This document shows, one piece after another, positions 16,812 to 24,284 of a stretch of DNA of 33,780 nt (the first letter of the stretch is position 1; every line of letters begins with the position of its first letter). Origin of the DNA: JBBDSV01 sp040904785. GTDB lineage: Bacteria > Actinomycetota > Nitriliruptoria > Nitriliruptorales > Nitriliruptoraceae. The DNA lies in the NCBI GenBank assembly GCA_040904785.1, contig JBBDSV010000057.1:1-33780 (forward strand), written 5' to 3'. The position numbers and the translations under genes were made by a program. A model generated the notes under the pieces. The model ran no database searches. It saw only the letters and a list, made by a program, of their open reading frames with translations, and had not been told where the DNA came from.

Positions 16812-17252
16812 TCAGTCGGCATTCGGCTCCGTCGTGCCGCCGCGACACGAGGCACACAGGCCGTGGACGGTGAGGGTGACATCCTCGACGAGGAACCCGT
16901 GCCCTTCGTCGAGATGCGCGCGGATCCGGGCGACGAGGTCGCCGACGTGATGGTCGACCTCTCCACACTCGCGGCAGACGAGGTGGAAGTGTTCGTCGGG
17001 ATGTGACGGCTCCCACCGTCCGGGGTCGCGTTCGTCGAACCGGCTCGTGCGCGCGATCCCGAGCGTTTCGAACAGCCGCAACGTCCGATACACCGAGGCG
17101 AGATCGACGTCGTCGCCCACTCGTTCGGCGAGCTCTTCAACGGTGATGTGGCCGTTGGTCTCCTGCAGCGCGGTCCAGACCCTCCGGCGCGGTCGAGTCA
17201 CGCGATAGCCGGCTGCCTTCAACGTCTCGTCGAGCTCATTCGTGGTGCGCAT
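16812..17252 (-). CDS. Fur-family metalloregulator (Fur/Zur type)
   Basis: This is a 146-residue DNA-binding repressor of the ferric uptake family. The winged-helix domain has RVTRPRRRVWTALQ and DLASVYRTLRLFE. The metal/dimerisation domain has HPDEHFHLVCRECGEVDHH and a second pair, CASC. The four cysteines (93, 96, 133, 136) form the structural zinc site, and the HFH motif belongs to the sensing site. Whether it senses iron, zinc or another metal cannot be decided. The ATG at 17252 is preceded by a TAGGCT element seven bases away, suggesting a leaderless mRNA. It lies 27 bases downstream of the SF2 helicase gene on the same strand but probably has its own promoter. Confidence 0.9.
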   Translation of the reverse strand: MRTTNELDETLKAAGYRVTRPRRRVWTALQETNGHITVEELAERVGDDVDLASVYRTLRLFETLGIARTSRFDERDPGRWEPSHPDEHFHLVCRECGEVDHHVGDLVARIRAHLDEGHGFLVEDVTLTVHGLCASCRGGTTEPNAD

Positions 17253-17259
17253 GGGAAGC

Positions 17260-17265
17260 AGCCTA
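17260..17265 (-). promoter_or_regulatory. -10 element TAGGCT before the Fur-family gene
   Basis: On the minus strand TAGGCT lies seven bases before the ATG at 17252. The same octamer context, CGTAGGCT, recurs at 18921-18928 before the helicase gene. The arrangement suggests leaderless transcription. Confidence 0.4.
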
Positions 17266-17279
17266 CGGGGGCGACTGTC

Positions 17280-18896
17280 TCAGAGCCGGTCGATCCACGT
17301 GTCGGCTGCCGCGAGCCGCCGTTCGAGATGCCGCACGCCGGCATCGGCGATCGAAGCGACGCCGACGTCGGCATTGAGTCGTGCGTTGATCACTTCTGGC
17401 GTCAGGCCGGAGAGGTGGCTGATGATGCGCACCCGGTCACTGTTCTGTTGACGCAGCTCGCGCTTTCGCCGCCGCCGGCTGCCGCCGTCCATGACACCAT
17501 GGTCGCTGCCCAGCGCTGGCGGGGGCAGCAGCTCAATGTCGTAGGCCCCCATATCTGCGGCGTCGACGATGAGATCTTCGGGGTGTGCGTCGTCGAAGAT
17601 CCCGCTCGCGGCATCGTCCATCTCCGGCGTCGCCGAGATCGCGGCGAACAGCGACAACTGGTCGTCGGTCGCCGCATCGAGTGCGACGGGTGGCTGGTCA
17701 CCGTCGGCCTCACGCCGTGCCAGCGAATGTGTCCGCTCCTGCGCCAACTGGTGGGCGAGCGTGCGCAGGCGGATGTCGTCCGGCAGGAACATGAATGCCT
17801 TCTGCCGCCGGTAGGCGGGTTGCCACCGGGCGATGCGGCCGACCGCTTGGCGGAAGAACAGCTCGGTGACGATATTGGTGGCATACACACCGACGCGCAG
17901 ACGCGGGATGTCGACGCCCTCGGATACCATCCGCACCGCGACGATCCACGGGTCCTTTCCGGCCGCGAAGTCGGCGATGCGGTCGCTGGCGTCGGCCTCA
18001 TCGGAGGTGGCGAGCGTCGGCGAGACCCCGAGGCGTTCGAGCAGACGGCAGACCGCACGTGCATGGTCGACGTCCATGGCGATGACGAGACCGCCGGCGT
18101 CGGGCTGCGCTCGGCGGATCTCGCCGAGCCGGTGGTTGGCTTGCCGGAGCACGGTGGCGAGCAGCTCACCGTGGGGCGACAGCGCGGTCCGCAGCCGGTG
18201 GGATGCGCCGACGCGATCCAGCGGGTCAGCGAACGACGCCCGCATCAGGGCGCCGTCGGGCGCCGTCCATTCCATGTGGCCGCCGACGGCAGGGAAGAAC
18301 ACCGGTCGCACAACGCCGCCGTCGTGCAACGCGTCGCCGTATCCGTACACGTAGTCGGCGACGGCCACGTCGGCGTCGTAGCGGACGAACGGAATCGGAT
18401 CGGTGTCACTGCGAAACGGTGTCCCCGAGAGCGCGAGCCGATGCGCTGCGGCGCCGAATGCCTCGCCAACGGCCGCTCCCCAGGCGCGTTCGCTGCCGGC
18501 GTGGTGGATCTCGTCGAGCACGACGAATGCGTCGTCGGCGAGCGGCTGCAGGTGCGGGACCGTGGCGGCGACCTGCTGGTAGGTGACGACGATGCCGTGC
18601 ATGTCGCGGGGCATGCCGTCGGCAGCCGACCACGACGATTCGAGTTGCAGTCCGAAGTCGGCCGCAGCGTCGGCCCACTGATGCTTGAGATGCTGCGTCG
18701 GGGCGACGACGACGACGCGACGGTGCGGATGGTGCGCGAGGTTGCGCAGTGCGGCGGTCATCGCGAACGTCGTCTTCCCCGCCCCGGGGGTTGCGACCGT
18801 GAGGAAGTCCGCGCGCGGATGGGTCTCGAATGCATCAAGCGCCGCCTTCTGCCAGCGGCGCAGGCGTAGGGAACGACGCACGTCGGGTGTCCTCAC
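17280..18896 (-). CDS. SF2 DEAD/DEAH-box helicase
   Basis: This 538-residue superfamily 2 helicase belongs to the same broad group as RadD and restriction-type (ResIII) helicases. Motifs in order: Q-region LRLRRWQKAALDAF, Walker A TPGAGKTT, Ia VVVVAPTQHLKHQW, motif II VVLDEIHHAG, motif III LSGTPF, motif V VSEGVDIPRLRVGVYAT and motif VI QAVGRIARW. The C-terminal 150 residues hold an acidic linker and a helical domain (DVGVASIADAGVRHLERRL). No nuclease motif is seen. A GTG start at 18896 is used; no ribosome site precedes it, but TAGGCT at 18921-18926 could be its -10. Its role in repair or nucleic-acid processing is inferred only from family. Confidence 0.85.
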   Translation of the reverse strand: MRTPDVRRSLRLRRWQKAALDAFETHPRADFLTVATPGAGKTTFAMTAALRNLAHHPHRRVVVVAPTQHLKHQWADAAADFGLQLESSWSAADGMPRDMHGIVVTYQQVAATVPHLQPLADDAFVVLDEIHHAGSERAWGAAVGEAFGAAAHRLALSGTPFRSDTDPIPFVRYDADVAVADYVYGYGDALHDGGVVRPVFFPAVGGHMEWTAPDGALMRASFADPLDRVGASHRLRTALSPHGELLATVLRQANHRLGEIRRAQPDAGGLVIAMDVDHARAVCRLLERLGVSPTLATSDEADASDRIADFAAGKDPWIVAVRMVSEGVDIPRLRVGVYATNIVTELFFRQAVGRIARWQPAYRRQKAFMFLPDDIRLRTLAHQLAQERTHSLARREADGDQPPVALDAATDDQLSLFAAISATPEMDDAASGIFDDAHPEDLIVDAADMGAYDIELLPPPALGSDHGVMDGGSRRRRKRELRQQNSDRVRIISHLSGLTPEVINARLNADVGVASIADAGVRHLERRLAAADTWIDRL

Positions 18897-18989
18897 GGGG
18901 TTGGTGAAGCGTTCGCGCGCAGCCTACGGATCACGGCAAGTCTGCCCGTATGCTCGGCGAGCGGGTTGTGACGCGGAAGGTTGCCGGCG

Positions 18990-19934
18990 ATGGCGCGCCT
19001 GCGGGGTTCGGTGCCACGACGACGTTGGCTGATCGCGGCGGCGCTCGCGCTCGTGCTGCTGCTCCCGGTGCCCTGGCTCCATGTGGCGGGCGACAACCCG
19101 TTCGGCTGGCAGTGGCGGCTCGACGGTCGGCTGGTCGTCAACGACGAGGTCGTCGATCCGCCCGGCGCGTGGTCGTGGCTGACGGTCGGCCGCCCGCCGC
19201 TGGTGGTCGAGGTCCTGCGTGACGAGTTGTTGGGAACCGCCGACCCGGCCCGCGATCTGCGCGTCGCTCCGATCGGGACGCAACCGCGTCTCGTCGAGCC
19301 GGTCGCCGCGGCCGTCGGTTTGCGTGAAGCCGGCTACGAACTCACGCTCGGTCTCGTCGTCGAGGTCGCCGGGCCGACGGTTGACGGCTTGCCGTTGCAC
19401 GCGCGAATCACGGGGCTCAATGGGGTCGAGCTGGACTCGCGTATCGCCTGGAACCGGGCGCGTGCTGCCGGCGGCCCGACGATCCACTTCACGACTGCCG
19501 ACGGCCGCAACTGGAGTGCCGACGGGCCCGTGCTCCCCTACTCCTCGATCCGCGTTGTCGATCTGGGGCCCGAGGGTGTGCAGGCGGCCATCGGTGGGCG
19601 GTTGGCGCGACTTGCACCGGTCGACTGGTTCCGGTCGCTGTCGCTGGGAAATTCGCACGGGATGATGGTCGCGCTCGTGACGTACGCGCATTTTTCCGGT
19701 GAGGATCTGGCACGGGATCGGCATGTTGCCGGCACCGGCGGCGTGCGGGGCGATGGCACGGTCACGCGCATCGCGGGTCTTCGGGCCAAGGCGTCCGCGG
19801 CACGTCGCGCAGGCGCCGATGTCCTGCTCATTCCCGCGTCACAGCGCGATGAGTTGGCGAACTTCGACTCGGGATCGATGCGGGTGGTTGCCGTGTCGAC
19901 CGTGCCCGAGGCGATCGACGTGTTGCGCGGCTGA
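18990..19934 (+). CDS. Membrane-anchored Lon-like (S16) serine protease, YlbL-like
   Basis: This 314-residue protein has one N-terminal transmembrane anchor (RRRWLIAAALALVLLLPVP), a long beta-rich region with a PDZ-like segment (ITGLNGVELDSRIAW), and a C-terminal Lon-type proteolytic domain. The catalytic dyad is visible: Ser222 in GNSHGMMVALVTY and Lys267 in GLRAKASAARRAGAD, about 45 residues apart as in the S16 family. VAGTGGVRGDGTVTRIAG is also typical. No ATPase domain is present, as in YlbL-type proteins of Gram-positive bacteria. The usual GPSAG around the serine is GNSHG here. The ATG at 18990 has GGAAGG nine bases upstream. Its last 107 bases overlap the end of the convergent UvrD-like gene. 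Confidence 0.75.
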   Translation: MARLRGSVPRRRWLIAAALALVLLLPVPWLHVAGDNPFGWQWRLDGRLVVNDEVVDPPGAWSWLTVGRPPLVVEVLRDELLGTADPARDLRVAPIGTQPRLVEPVAAAVGLREAGYELTLGLVVEVAGPTVDGLPLHARITGLNGVELDSRIAWNRARAAGGPTIHFTTADGRNWSADGPVLPYSSIRVVDLGPEGVQAAIGGRLARLAPVDWFRSLSLGNSHGMMVALVTYAHFSGEDLARDRHVAGTGGVRGDGTVTRIAGLRAKASAARRAGADVLLIPASQRDELANFDSGSMRVVAVSTVPEAIDVLRG

Positions 19935-22278
19935 CCCCGCGATTGGCGTGCGAAGACGGGTGCGTGCTGCACGGAGCGACGCCGAGTTCGGCCACCAACG
20001 GGGATGGGGCGTGCGCCGCGGCGAGCACGTCGACGCGTGTCCGGCATCGGGTCAGTCCGACGTGCAGGATGCGGCGCTCGTCGGCATCGCTGTCGGCGTG
20101 GCGGTGCGGTACGACACCGTCATCGACGCCGTCGAGGATGACGTGGTCCCATTCGCGGCCCTTGGCACGATGGATCGTCGTCAGTGTGACGCCGGATCGC
20201 GCCGAATCGACGGCCAGCATGGCGCGCACCCACCGAGCAAAGGCGTCCGGTCGGGGTCCCAACACGGCGACGGCTGCGAGTGCATCCGCCGCGTCGTTGA
20301 CCGCGGTGCGCACAGGAACAGCGATCAGGTCGTCGGGCGGTACGAGCACGCGTGCGATGTTGGCCAGCAGCGCCGGCGTAGTGGCGTCGGCGCTGGCGGC
20401 AGCGAGGTCGTCGAGATCGTCGAGCAGCCGCCGGAATGCGGGCCGGTGGTCACGGTCGAGCGTGCGGGTGAGCAGGCCCAGCCGGCGGCGGCTTGTCGTC
20501 GCTGCGACCTTGGGCAGCACGGCCGCGGCAAGCTTGCGGCGTGGCCGACGCAGCACCGCGGCGAGATCCGCGCGGCGGATCCGGGTCGGTTCGATGGCGA
20601 TGCGCAGATAGGCGAGCACGGTGGCGAATGCGGGCTGCTGGAGCAGTCCCGGCGATACGCCCGTCGTGCGCGGAATGCTGGCGGCGGCCAGCGCAACCTG
20701 TGCGACGAGCAGGGTCGCGTTCGTCCGTGCAAGCACGGCGACCTCGTCGGGTGAGGACGCTCGGTGGACCGCGGTGAGCATCGCCGTCGCGCGCTGCGAT
20801 GGTGCGATGTGGTGGACGTGCAGACCGTCGCGGCGTCCCGTGGCGGCACGCGTCGAGCGAGGCGTCCGGTCGGCAACGCGGGCGAGCAACCGTTCGGCGG
20901 CGTCGACGACGTCACCGGGACAGCGGTGGTTGACACGCAGCGTCACCGTGCGTGGGGTGTCGAGCCAGCTACCGGGATGCTGCAGCCACGTCGGGTCGGC
21001 ACCGGCGTGCCGATAGATCGTCTGGTCGTCGTCGCCGACCAGCACGCACTGTTGCGCCGGGCCAGTGAGCAGCTTGACGAGCAGCGCGAACGCGGGTGTG
21101 CAGTCCTGCATCTCGTCGACGAGCAGCTGCGCAGTGTGGTGCCGGACGCGGTGGCGAAGCGTGGGACTCCGGAGCAGCAGTTCGATCGCCTGCACGACCT
21201 GTTCGTCGAAGTCGAGCATGCCGGCAGCGGCGAGTCCCGATCGGTATCGGGTGAACACGCGCGCCAGGTCGGGCACGTCTCTCCGCTCGTCGGCAACCTG
21301 CTCGGGGGGACGAAGTCCGAGCCTGATCTGGGTGGCGGCTGCGAGGTAGGCGTCGACGGCGGCATCGCGCGTGCGGTGCACGTCGCGTGCCGGCGGCGGC
21401 AGCGTGTCGGCGAGCAGCTGCCGGCTGCGTGGGAGGTCGATCCGGCTGCGGACACCGCCCACGGCAAGGATCGACTGCGCGAGGGCGTGGAACGTGCGTA
21501 CCCGTACGTCGGGATGCTGGATGCGATGGCGCAGTTCGGCGGCCGCGCGGGTGTTGTAGGCAATGGCGGTGATCCGTTCGGGAAGCACCGCGTGCGCGGA
21601 CACGAGCCGACTGGTCCGCGCAACGAGCACGCGGGTCTTGCCCGAACCGGCCGGAGCGACCACCCGGATCGGTCCGGCACCGTGGGCGACGACCTCCCGC
21701 TGCTCGACGTCGAGTCCCGGATCGATCGCGGTCGGTCCGGTCGCCGGCAGATGCCATCGTCCGATGGCGAGGGATGCGCGTGGCAGCCGCCGCGCGGGAC
21801 CGGCCAGGGCGACGGCGTCGGCGGGACCGTCGTCGACCCACACGGCTGTGCCGTCGGCCAGCTCCAGGTCGGCGCGGCCGGACGTGCGCACCGGCACGCC
21901 GTTGGCTGCGGCAACGCGGCGGGCAACGGCAGTCGCCGGCCACCGGGGCGTTCCGTCACGCGCGTCGTAGGCGTTCGCCCAGACGAGGACGCGCCACCGT
22001 TCGTGGGCGAAGTCAAACGCGGGGTCGAGCTCCCAGACCGGCGCGTTACACGACTCGGCCATGTCGACGTCGAGTGCGCGACCAGTGAGCTCGATGACGA
22101 CGCGCTGGCGCGTGTTCCACCGGCGGGCAAGGAATCGTCGTGCGTCGGCGTCCGGCGCGTCCGCGTCGATGCGGATGCGTGGACAGTCGGCGAACGGCGC
22201 CGGTACCGGGCTACCGGGGAGAACGACGAGGCTTCGACCGAGTGCGTCGGGCCCCGGAAAGGCGGGCGGTACGGGCAT
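19828..22278 (-). CDS. UvrD-like SF1 DNA helicase with long N-terminal extension
   Basis: This 816-residue superfamily 1A helicase has Walker A VAPAGSGKTRVL (about 205-213), motif Ia TAIAYNTRAAAEL, FHALAQSIL, motif II LLVDEMQDCT, motif III VGDDDQTIYRHAGA, motif IV LRVNHRCP, motif V TLTTIHRAKGREWDHVIL and motif VI ILHVGLTRCRTRVDV. The first ~195 residues form a separate region not seen in UvrD, PcrA or Rep; its function is unknown. The final 35 residues (782-816) are encoded opposite the protease gene and are Arg/Ser/Pro-rich, so they are probably a read-through tail. The ATG at 22278 has TAGCGT six bases upstream, a leaderless arrangement. No AddB/RecB-type nuclease motif was found. Confidence 0.87.
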   Translation of the reverse strand: MPVPPAFPGPDALGRSLVVLPGSPVPAPFADCPRIRIDADAPDADARRFLARRWNTRQRVVIELTGRALDVDMAESCNAPVWELDPAFDFAHERWRVLVWANAYDARDGTPRWPATAVARRVAAANGVPVRTSGRADLELADGTAVWVDDGPADAVALAGPARRLPRASLAIGRWHLPATGPTAIDPGLDVEQREVVAHGAGPIRVVAPAGSGKTRVLVARTSRLVSAHAVLPERITAIAYNTRAAAELRHRIQHPDVRVRTFHALAQSILAVGGVRSRIDLPRSRQLLADTLPPPARDVHRTRDAAVDAYLAAATQIRLGLRPPEQVADERRDVPDLARVFTRYRSGLAAAGMLDFDEQVVQAIELLLRSPTLRHRVRHHTAQLLVDEMQDCTPAFALLVKLLTGPAQQCVLVGDDDQTIYRHAGADPTWLQHPGSWLDTPRTVTLRVNHRCPGDVVDAAERLLARVADRTPRSTRAATGRRDGLHVHHIAPSQRATAMLTAVHRASSPDEVAVLARTNATLLVAQVALAAASIPRTTGVSPGLLQQPAFATVLAYLRIAIEPTRIRRADLAAVLRRPRRKLAAAVLPKVAATTSRRRLGLLTRTLDRDHRPAFRRLLDDLDDLAAASADATTPALLANIARVLVPPDDLIAVPVRTAVNDAADALAAVAVLGPRPDAFARWVRAMLAVDSARSGVTLTTIHRAKGREWDHVILDGVDDGVVPHRHADSDADERRILHVGLTRCRTRVDVLAAAHAPSPLVAELGVAPCSTHPSSHANRGVSRATRRSPRARSTRQPPASIPSRSSPTHRAVTRE

Positions 22279-22284
22279 GCGGCC

Positions 22285-22290
22285 ACGCTA
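22285..22290 (-). promoter_or_regulatory. -10 element TAGCGT before the UvrD-like gene
   Basis: On the minus strand TAGCGT is followed by six bases and the ATG at 22278, the same geometry as at 15521 and 27291. No ribosome binding site is present. A leaderless transcript is likely. Confidence 0.45.
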
Positions 22291-22351
22291 CGGCAGTCAC
22301 CCGTCGCGGTTGCCCCGGCCGTGGATCGTGCTGGGGATCACGCCCGCGTCA

Positions 22352-22369
22352 TGACCACCCGTGTGGTCA
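22352..22369 (-). terminator. Small hairpin overlapping the stop of the HMA gene
   Basis: TGACCAC and GTGGTCA form a perfect 7-bp stem with a 4-base loop. The stop codon of the HMA-domain gene (22367-22369) lies in the stem. There is no U tract. It may end or stabilise the csoR-HMA mRNA. Confidence 0.35.
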
Positions 22370-22576
22370 GCCCGCGCGTTCGAGTGTGTAGCCGGCTTCG
22401 GCCACAGCGTCGGCGACCTCGGCTTCGTCGACGTCGCCGGTTACCGTGACCGTTTCGGCTTCGAGGTCGACGAGTGCAGCGTCGACGCCCTCGAGTTCAC
22501 CGACCTCGCGCTCGACCGCGGACTTGCAGTGTCCACAGGTCATGCCCGAAACGCGGTAGGTGGTCGTCGCCATCAT
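22367..22576 (-). CDS. Heavy-metal-associated (HMA) copper chaperone, CopZ-like
   Basis: This 69-residue protein is a single ferredoxin-like HMA domain that carries Cu(I) in the cytoplasm, usually to a copper-exporting P-type ATPase. The metal site is GMTCGHC (Cys14, Cys17), followed by KSAVEREVGELEGVDAALVD and the conserved tail DAVAEAGYTLE. Two tandem ATG codons are possible starts (22576, 22573), with AAAGGG upstream. It follows csoR by 18 bases on the same strand, so the two form a copper-responsive operon. No copA ATPase gene is in the window, so its delivery partner must lie elsewhere. Confidence 0.9.
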   Translation of the reverse strand: MMATTTYRVSGMTCGHCKSAVEREVGELEGVDAALVDLEAETVTVTGDVDEAEVADAVAEAGYTLERAG

Positions 22577-22594
22577 TGGCCCTTTCCGTCCTTC

Positions 22595-22873
22595 TCAGCT
22601 GCGCACGAGACGTGCGATGACATCGAGCGCTTCGTCGATCTTCTCGTCGGCAGCCTCGTCGTTGTCGATCGCGTCGCGCACGCAGTGGCGGACGTGATCG
22701 TCGAGCATGCCGACGGCGACACCTTGCAGGGCACGGGTCACCGACGAGATCTGTGTGAGCACGTCGATGCAGTACCGGTCCTCCTCGACCATACGGTGCA
22801 GGCCGCGGACCTGTCCCTCGATGCGTCGCAGCCGCACGAGAAGCTCATCACGGCGGGGGGTGTATCCGTGCAT
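22595..22873 (-). CDS. csoR: CsoR-family copper-sensing repressor
   Basis: This is a 92-residue all-helical DNA-binding repressor of the DUF156/CsoR family, released from DNA by Cu(I). The copper ligands of the family are present at the expected spacing: Cys35 in EDRYCIDVL, His60 and Cys64 in DDHVRHCV. The N-terminal RLRRIEGQVRGLHRMVEE is the family signature. The Cys-His-Cys pattern favours copper sensing over the formaldehyde (FrmR) or nickel (RcnR) types. GGAG lies 8 bases before the ATG at 22873. The gene leads the csoR-HMA operon and is probably autoregulated through the G-rich element at 22917-22945. Confidence 0.9.
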   Translation of the reverse strand: MHGYTPRRDELLVRLRRIEGQVRGLHRMVEEDRYCIDVLTQISSVTRALQGVAVGMLDDHVRHCVRDAIDNDEAADEKIDEALDVIARLVRS

Positions 22874-22916
22874 CGGCGCTGCTCCGTGGCGGTGACGCGT
22901 CGGTGTCTGTCCGCAC

Positions 22917-22945
22917 AGTATAGGGTAGGGGGGTAGCCGTGTCGC
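22917..22945 (-). promoter_or_regulatory. csoR promoter with candidate CsoR operator in the spacer
   Basis: On the minus strand GCGACA (22940-22945) and TATACT (22917-22922) are separated by exactly 17 bases. The spacer carries two direct copies of TACCC (GGGTA on the plus strand at 22923 and 22931), part of a C-run, resembling the TACCC/GGGTA elements of CsoR operators. On the plus strand TAGGGT (22921-22926) could serve as the -10 of tadA, so the promoters overlap back to back. Confidence 0.5.
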
Positions 22946-22964
22946 TTCCGATCGGACGACTTGG

Positions 22965-23438
22965 GTGGCTTTGACCGACGACGAATGGATGCAGGCCGCG
23001 ATCGACGAGGCGCGCGAGGCGCTCGCGCACGGTGACGTGCCCGTCGGGGCGGTCGCCGTACACGAAGGAACCGCAATTGTCCGCGCACACAACCGGCGCC
23101 AGGTCGACCAGGATCCGACTGCCCATGCCGAACTGCTGGCGCTGCGCGGCGCCGCGGCGACGCTCGGCCGGTGGCGCCTCGACGACGTGACGCTGTTCGT
23201 CACTCTCGAGCCGTGCACGATGTGCGCCGGTGCCGTCGTGCTCGCCCGGCTCGCCCGGCTCGTATTCGCCGCTGACGATCCCAAAGCCGGTGCGGTCGGT
23301 GCCCTGTGGGACATCCCACGGGACCCGCGGCTCAACCACCAGGTCGCGGTCACCCGCGGCGTGCTGGCAGACCCGGCAGGCGAAATGCTGCGCGCGTTCT
23401 TCGCCGACCGCCGCAGTTCAGAACCGCCGGCAGGCTGA
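22965..23438 (+). CDS. tadA: tRNA-specific adenosine deaminase TadA
   Basis: TadA converts adenosine-34 of tRNA-Arg(ACG) to inosine. The 157-residue protein has the zinc deaminase signature: HAE (His54, Glu56) and PCTMC (Cys84, Cys87). Around these are GDVPVGAVAV near the start, and FVTLEPCTMCAGAV followed by RLVFAADDPKAGAVG. The GTG at 22965 gives MALTDDEWMQAA; TTG codons at 22961 (out of frame) and 22971 (in frame) make the exact start uncertain. It lies divergent from csoR, with overlapping promoter elements. The next gene downstream is a serine tRNA. Confidence 0.92.
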   Translation: MALTDDEWMQAAIDEAREALAHGDVPVGAVAVHEGTAIVRAHNRRQVDQDPTAHAELLALRGAAATLGRWRLDDVTLFVTLEPCTMCAGAVVLARLARLVFAADDPKAGAVGALWDIPRDPRLNHQVAVTRGVLADPAGEMLRAFFADRRSSEPPAG

Positions 23439-23503
23439 CACGCCCGGTAGCTCGGTGGCGCACGGTGTGGCCTCGTCGTCGGGCGAGCGTCTTCGTCATG
23501 TGG

Positions 23504-23533
23504 TTGTCGTGGTTCGTGACGCTGTCGTACGCT
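23504..23533 (+). promoter_or_regulatory. Promoter of tRNA-Ser(CGA)
   Basis: TTGTCG (23504-23509), an 18-base spacer and TACGCT (23528-23533) precede the tRNA by 35 bases. The second serine tRNA has the same elements and spacing at 29778-29807. An inverted repeat, TCCGCC-TC-GGCGGA, lies between promoter and tRNA at 23547-23560. Confidence 0.5.
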
Positions 23534-23568
23534 CTCCGCCGCGATGTCCGCCTCGGCGGATATCGACT

Positions 23569-23657
23569 GGAGGGATCGCATAGTCCGGCCGAGTGCGCCC
23601 GCCTCGAAAGCGGGTAGGCCCGCAAGGGTCTCGAGGGTTCAAATCCCTCTCCCTCCG
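23569..23657 (+). tRNA. serT: tRNA-Ser(CGA)
   Basis: This is an 89-base class II tRNA. The acceptor GGAGGGA pairs with TCCCTCC, with discriminator G at 23657. The anticodon stem CCCGC/GCGGG closes the loop CTCGAAA, so the anticodon is CGA, reading UCG. A long variable arm (GGCCCGCAAGGGTC region) and T arm GAGGG-TTCAAAT-CCCTC follow, as required for serine. The CCA is not encoded. The symbol letter is conventional and uncertain. Confidence 0.95.
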
Positions 23658-23704
23658 CGACTCCACGGGGTAAACCCGTATTTACCGCGACACTGTCGGT
23701 GCGA

Positions 23705-24154
23705 TCACGGCCTGCCGATGCGTACGCGCCATACCTCGGGACCGGCTTCGACGGCGGTCCAGGTGTGCGTCTCGGGATGCTCCGCGGCGAACTGGTAGGC
23801 CAGCGGTTTGGGGTCGTGGTCATTGACGAGTTCGAACTGCGTCCCGCGGTCGAGTGCTTCGAACGTCGCGAAGATGCGTTCGTGGCGCTTCGCCGGAGGG
23901 TCATCGCGCACGTCGAGGATTGCCACAGGCGGGGTGTCGATGTCGTCGCCGGCAACCGTCGTCGACGGAATCGTCGTCAGTTGATGCATCACACCGTTGA
24001 TGTGCGCCGCGACGCGCGGCGCGCTATCGCGCACGACCCACCAGGCACGCGCCGCGAGCTCATGGGCGAACTCGGCTTCGCCCGCTTCGCCCAGTGCGCG
24101 GATCGCCCGGCAGAACTCCGTGCCCAGTCCGTCGAGCACGTCGCCGTCTCGCAT
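23705..24154 (-). CDS. DUF2249-domain protein
   Basis: This 149-residue soluble protein has a helical N-terminal half (LGTEFCRAIRALGEAGEAE, with several histidines and a cysteine) and a C-terminal DUF2249 domain of about 70 residues. The pattern is ILDVRDDPPAKRHERIFATF, then FELVNDHDPKPLAYQF and WTAVEAGPEVWRVRI. DUF2249 genes commonly neighbour denitrification and nitric-oxide genes (NnrS, nitrite or NO reductases, hemerythrins); biochemical function is not established. The ATG at 24154 is chosen because AGGTGA lies five bases upstream; an earlier ATG at 24202 lacks any ribosome site. It is transcribed away from the NnrS-like gene, and the two probably share a regulator. Confidence 0.75.
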   Translation of the reverse strand: MRDGDVLDGLGTEFCRAIRALGEAGEAEFAHELAARAWWVVRDSAPRVAAHINGVMHQLTTIPSTTVAGDDIDTPPVAILDVRDDPPAKRHERIFATFEALDRGTQFELVNDHDPKPLAYQFAAEHPETHTWTAVEAGPEVWRVRIGRP

Positions 24155-24205
24155 CGCTGTCACCTGACCACCGATCGCCGCACAAACGCGGACAATAAAC
24201 ATGGA

Positions 24206-24220
24206 GTTTTACTGAAAAAC
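24206..24220. promoter_or_regulatory. Inverted repeat in the divergent DUF2249/NnrS-like promoter
   Basis: GTTTT-ACTGA-AAAAC is a perfect 5-bp inverted repeat in an unusually A/T-rich patch. It lies 5 bases upstream of TAGCAT (24225-24230), a possible plus-strand -10, and 9 bases from TATTGT on the minus strand (24192-24197). It is well placed as an operator controlling both genes. Confidence 0.35.
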
Positions 24221-24284
24221 ACCGTAGCATCGCATCTGACGCACGTCGATGCCGCAGTGATGGCTGTGCGGGAATGGCACGCTG

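Noticed and set aside
17148..18869. A 573-codon plus-strand open frame opposite the SF2 helicase
   Set aside because: The minus-strand protein has every helicase motif in order; the plus-strand frame is a shadow with no domain pattern, a common effect in GC-rich DNA.
20764..22449. A 561-codon plus-strand open frame opposite the UvrD-like gene
   Set aside because: Its translation is Arg/Gly/Val-rich without motifs, while the minus strand carries clear SF1 helicase motifs.
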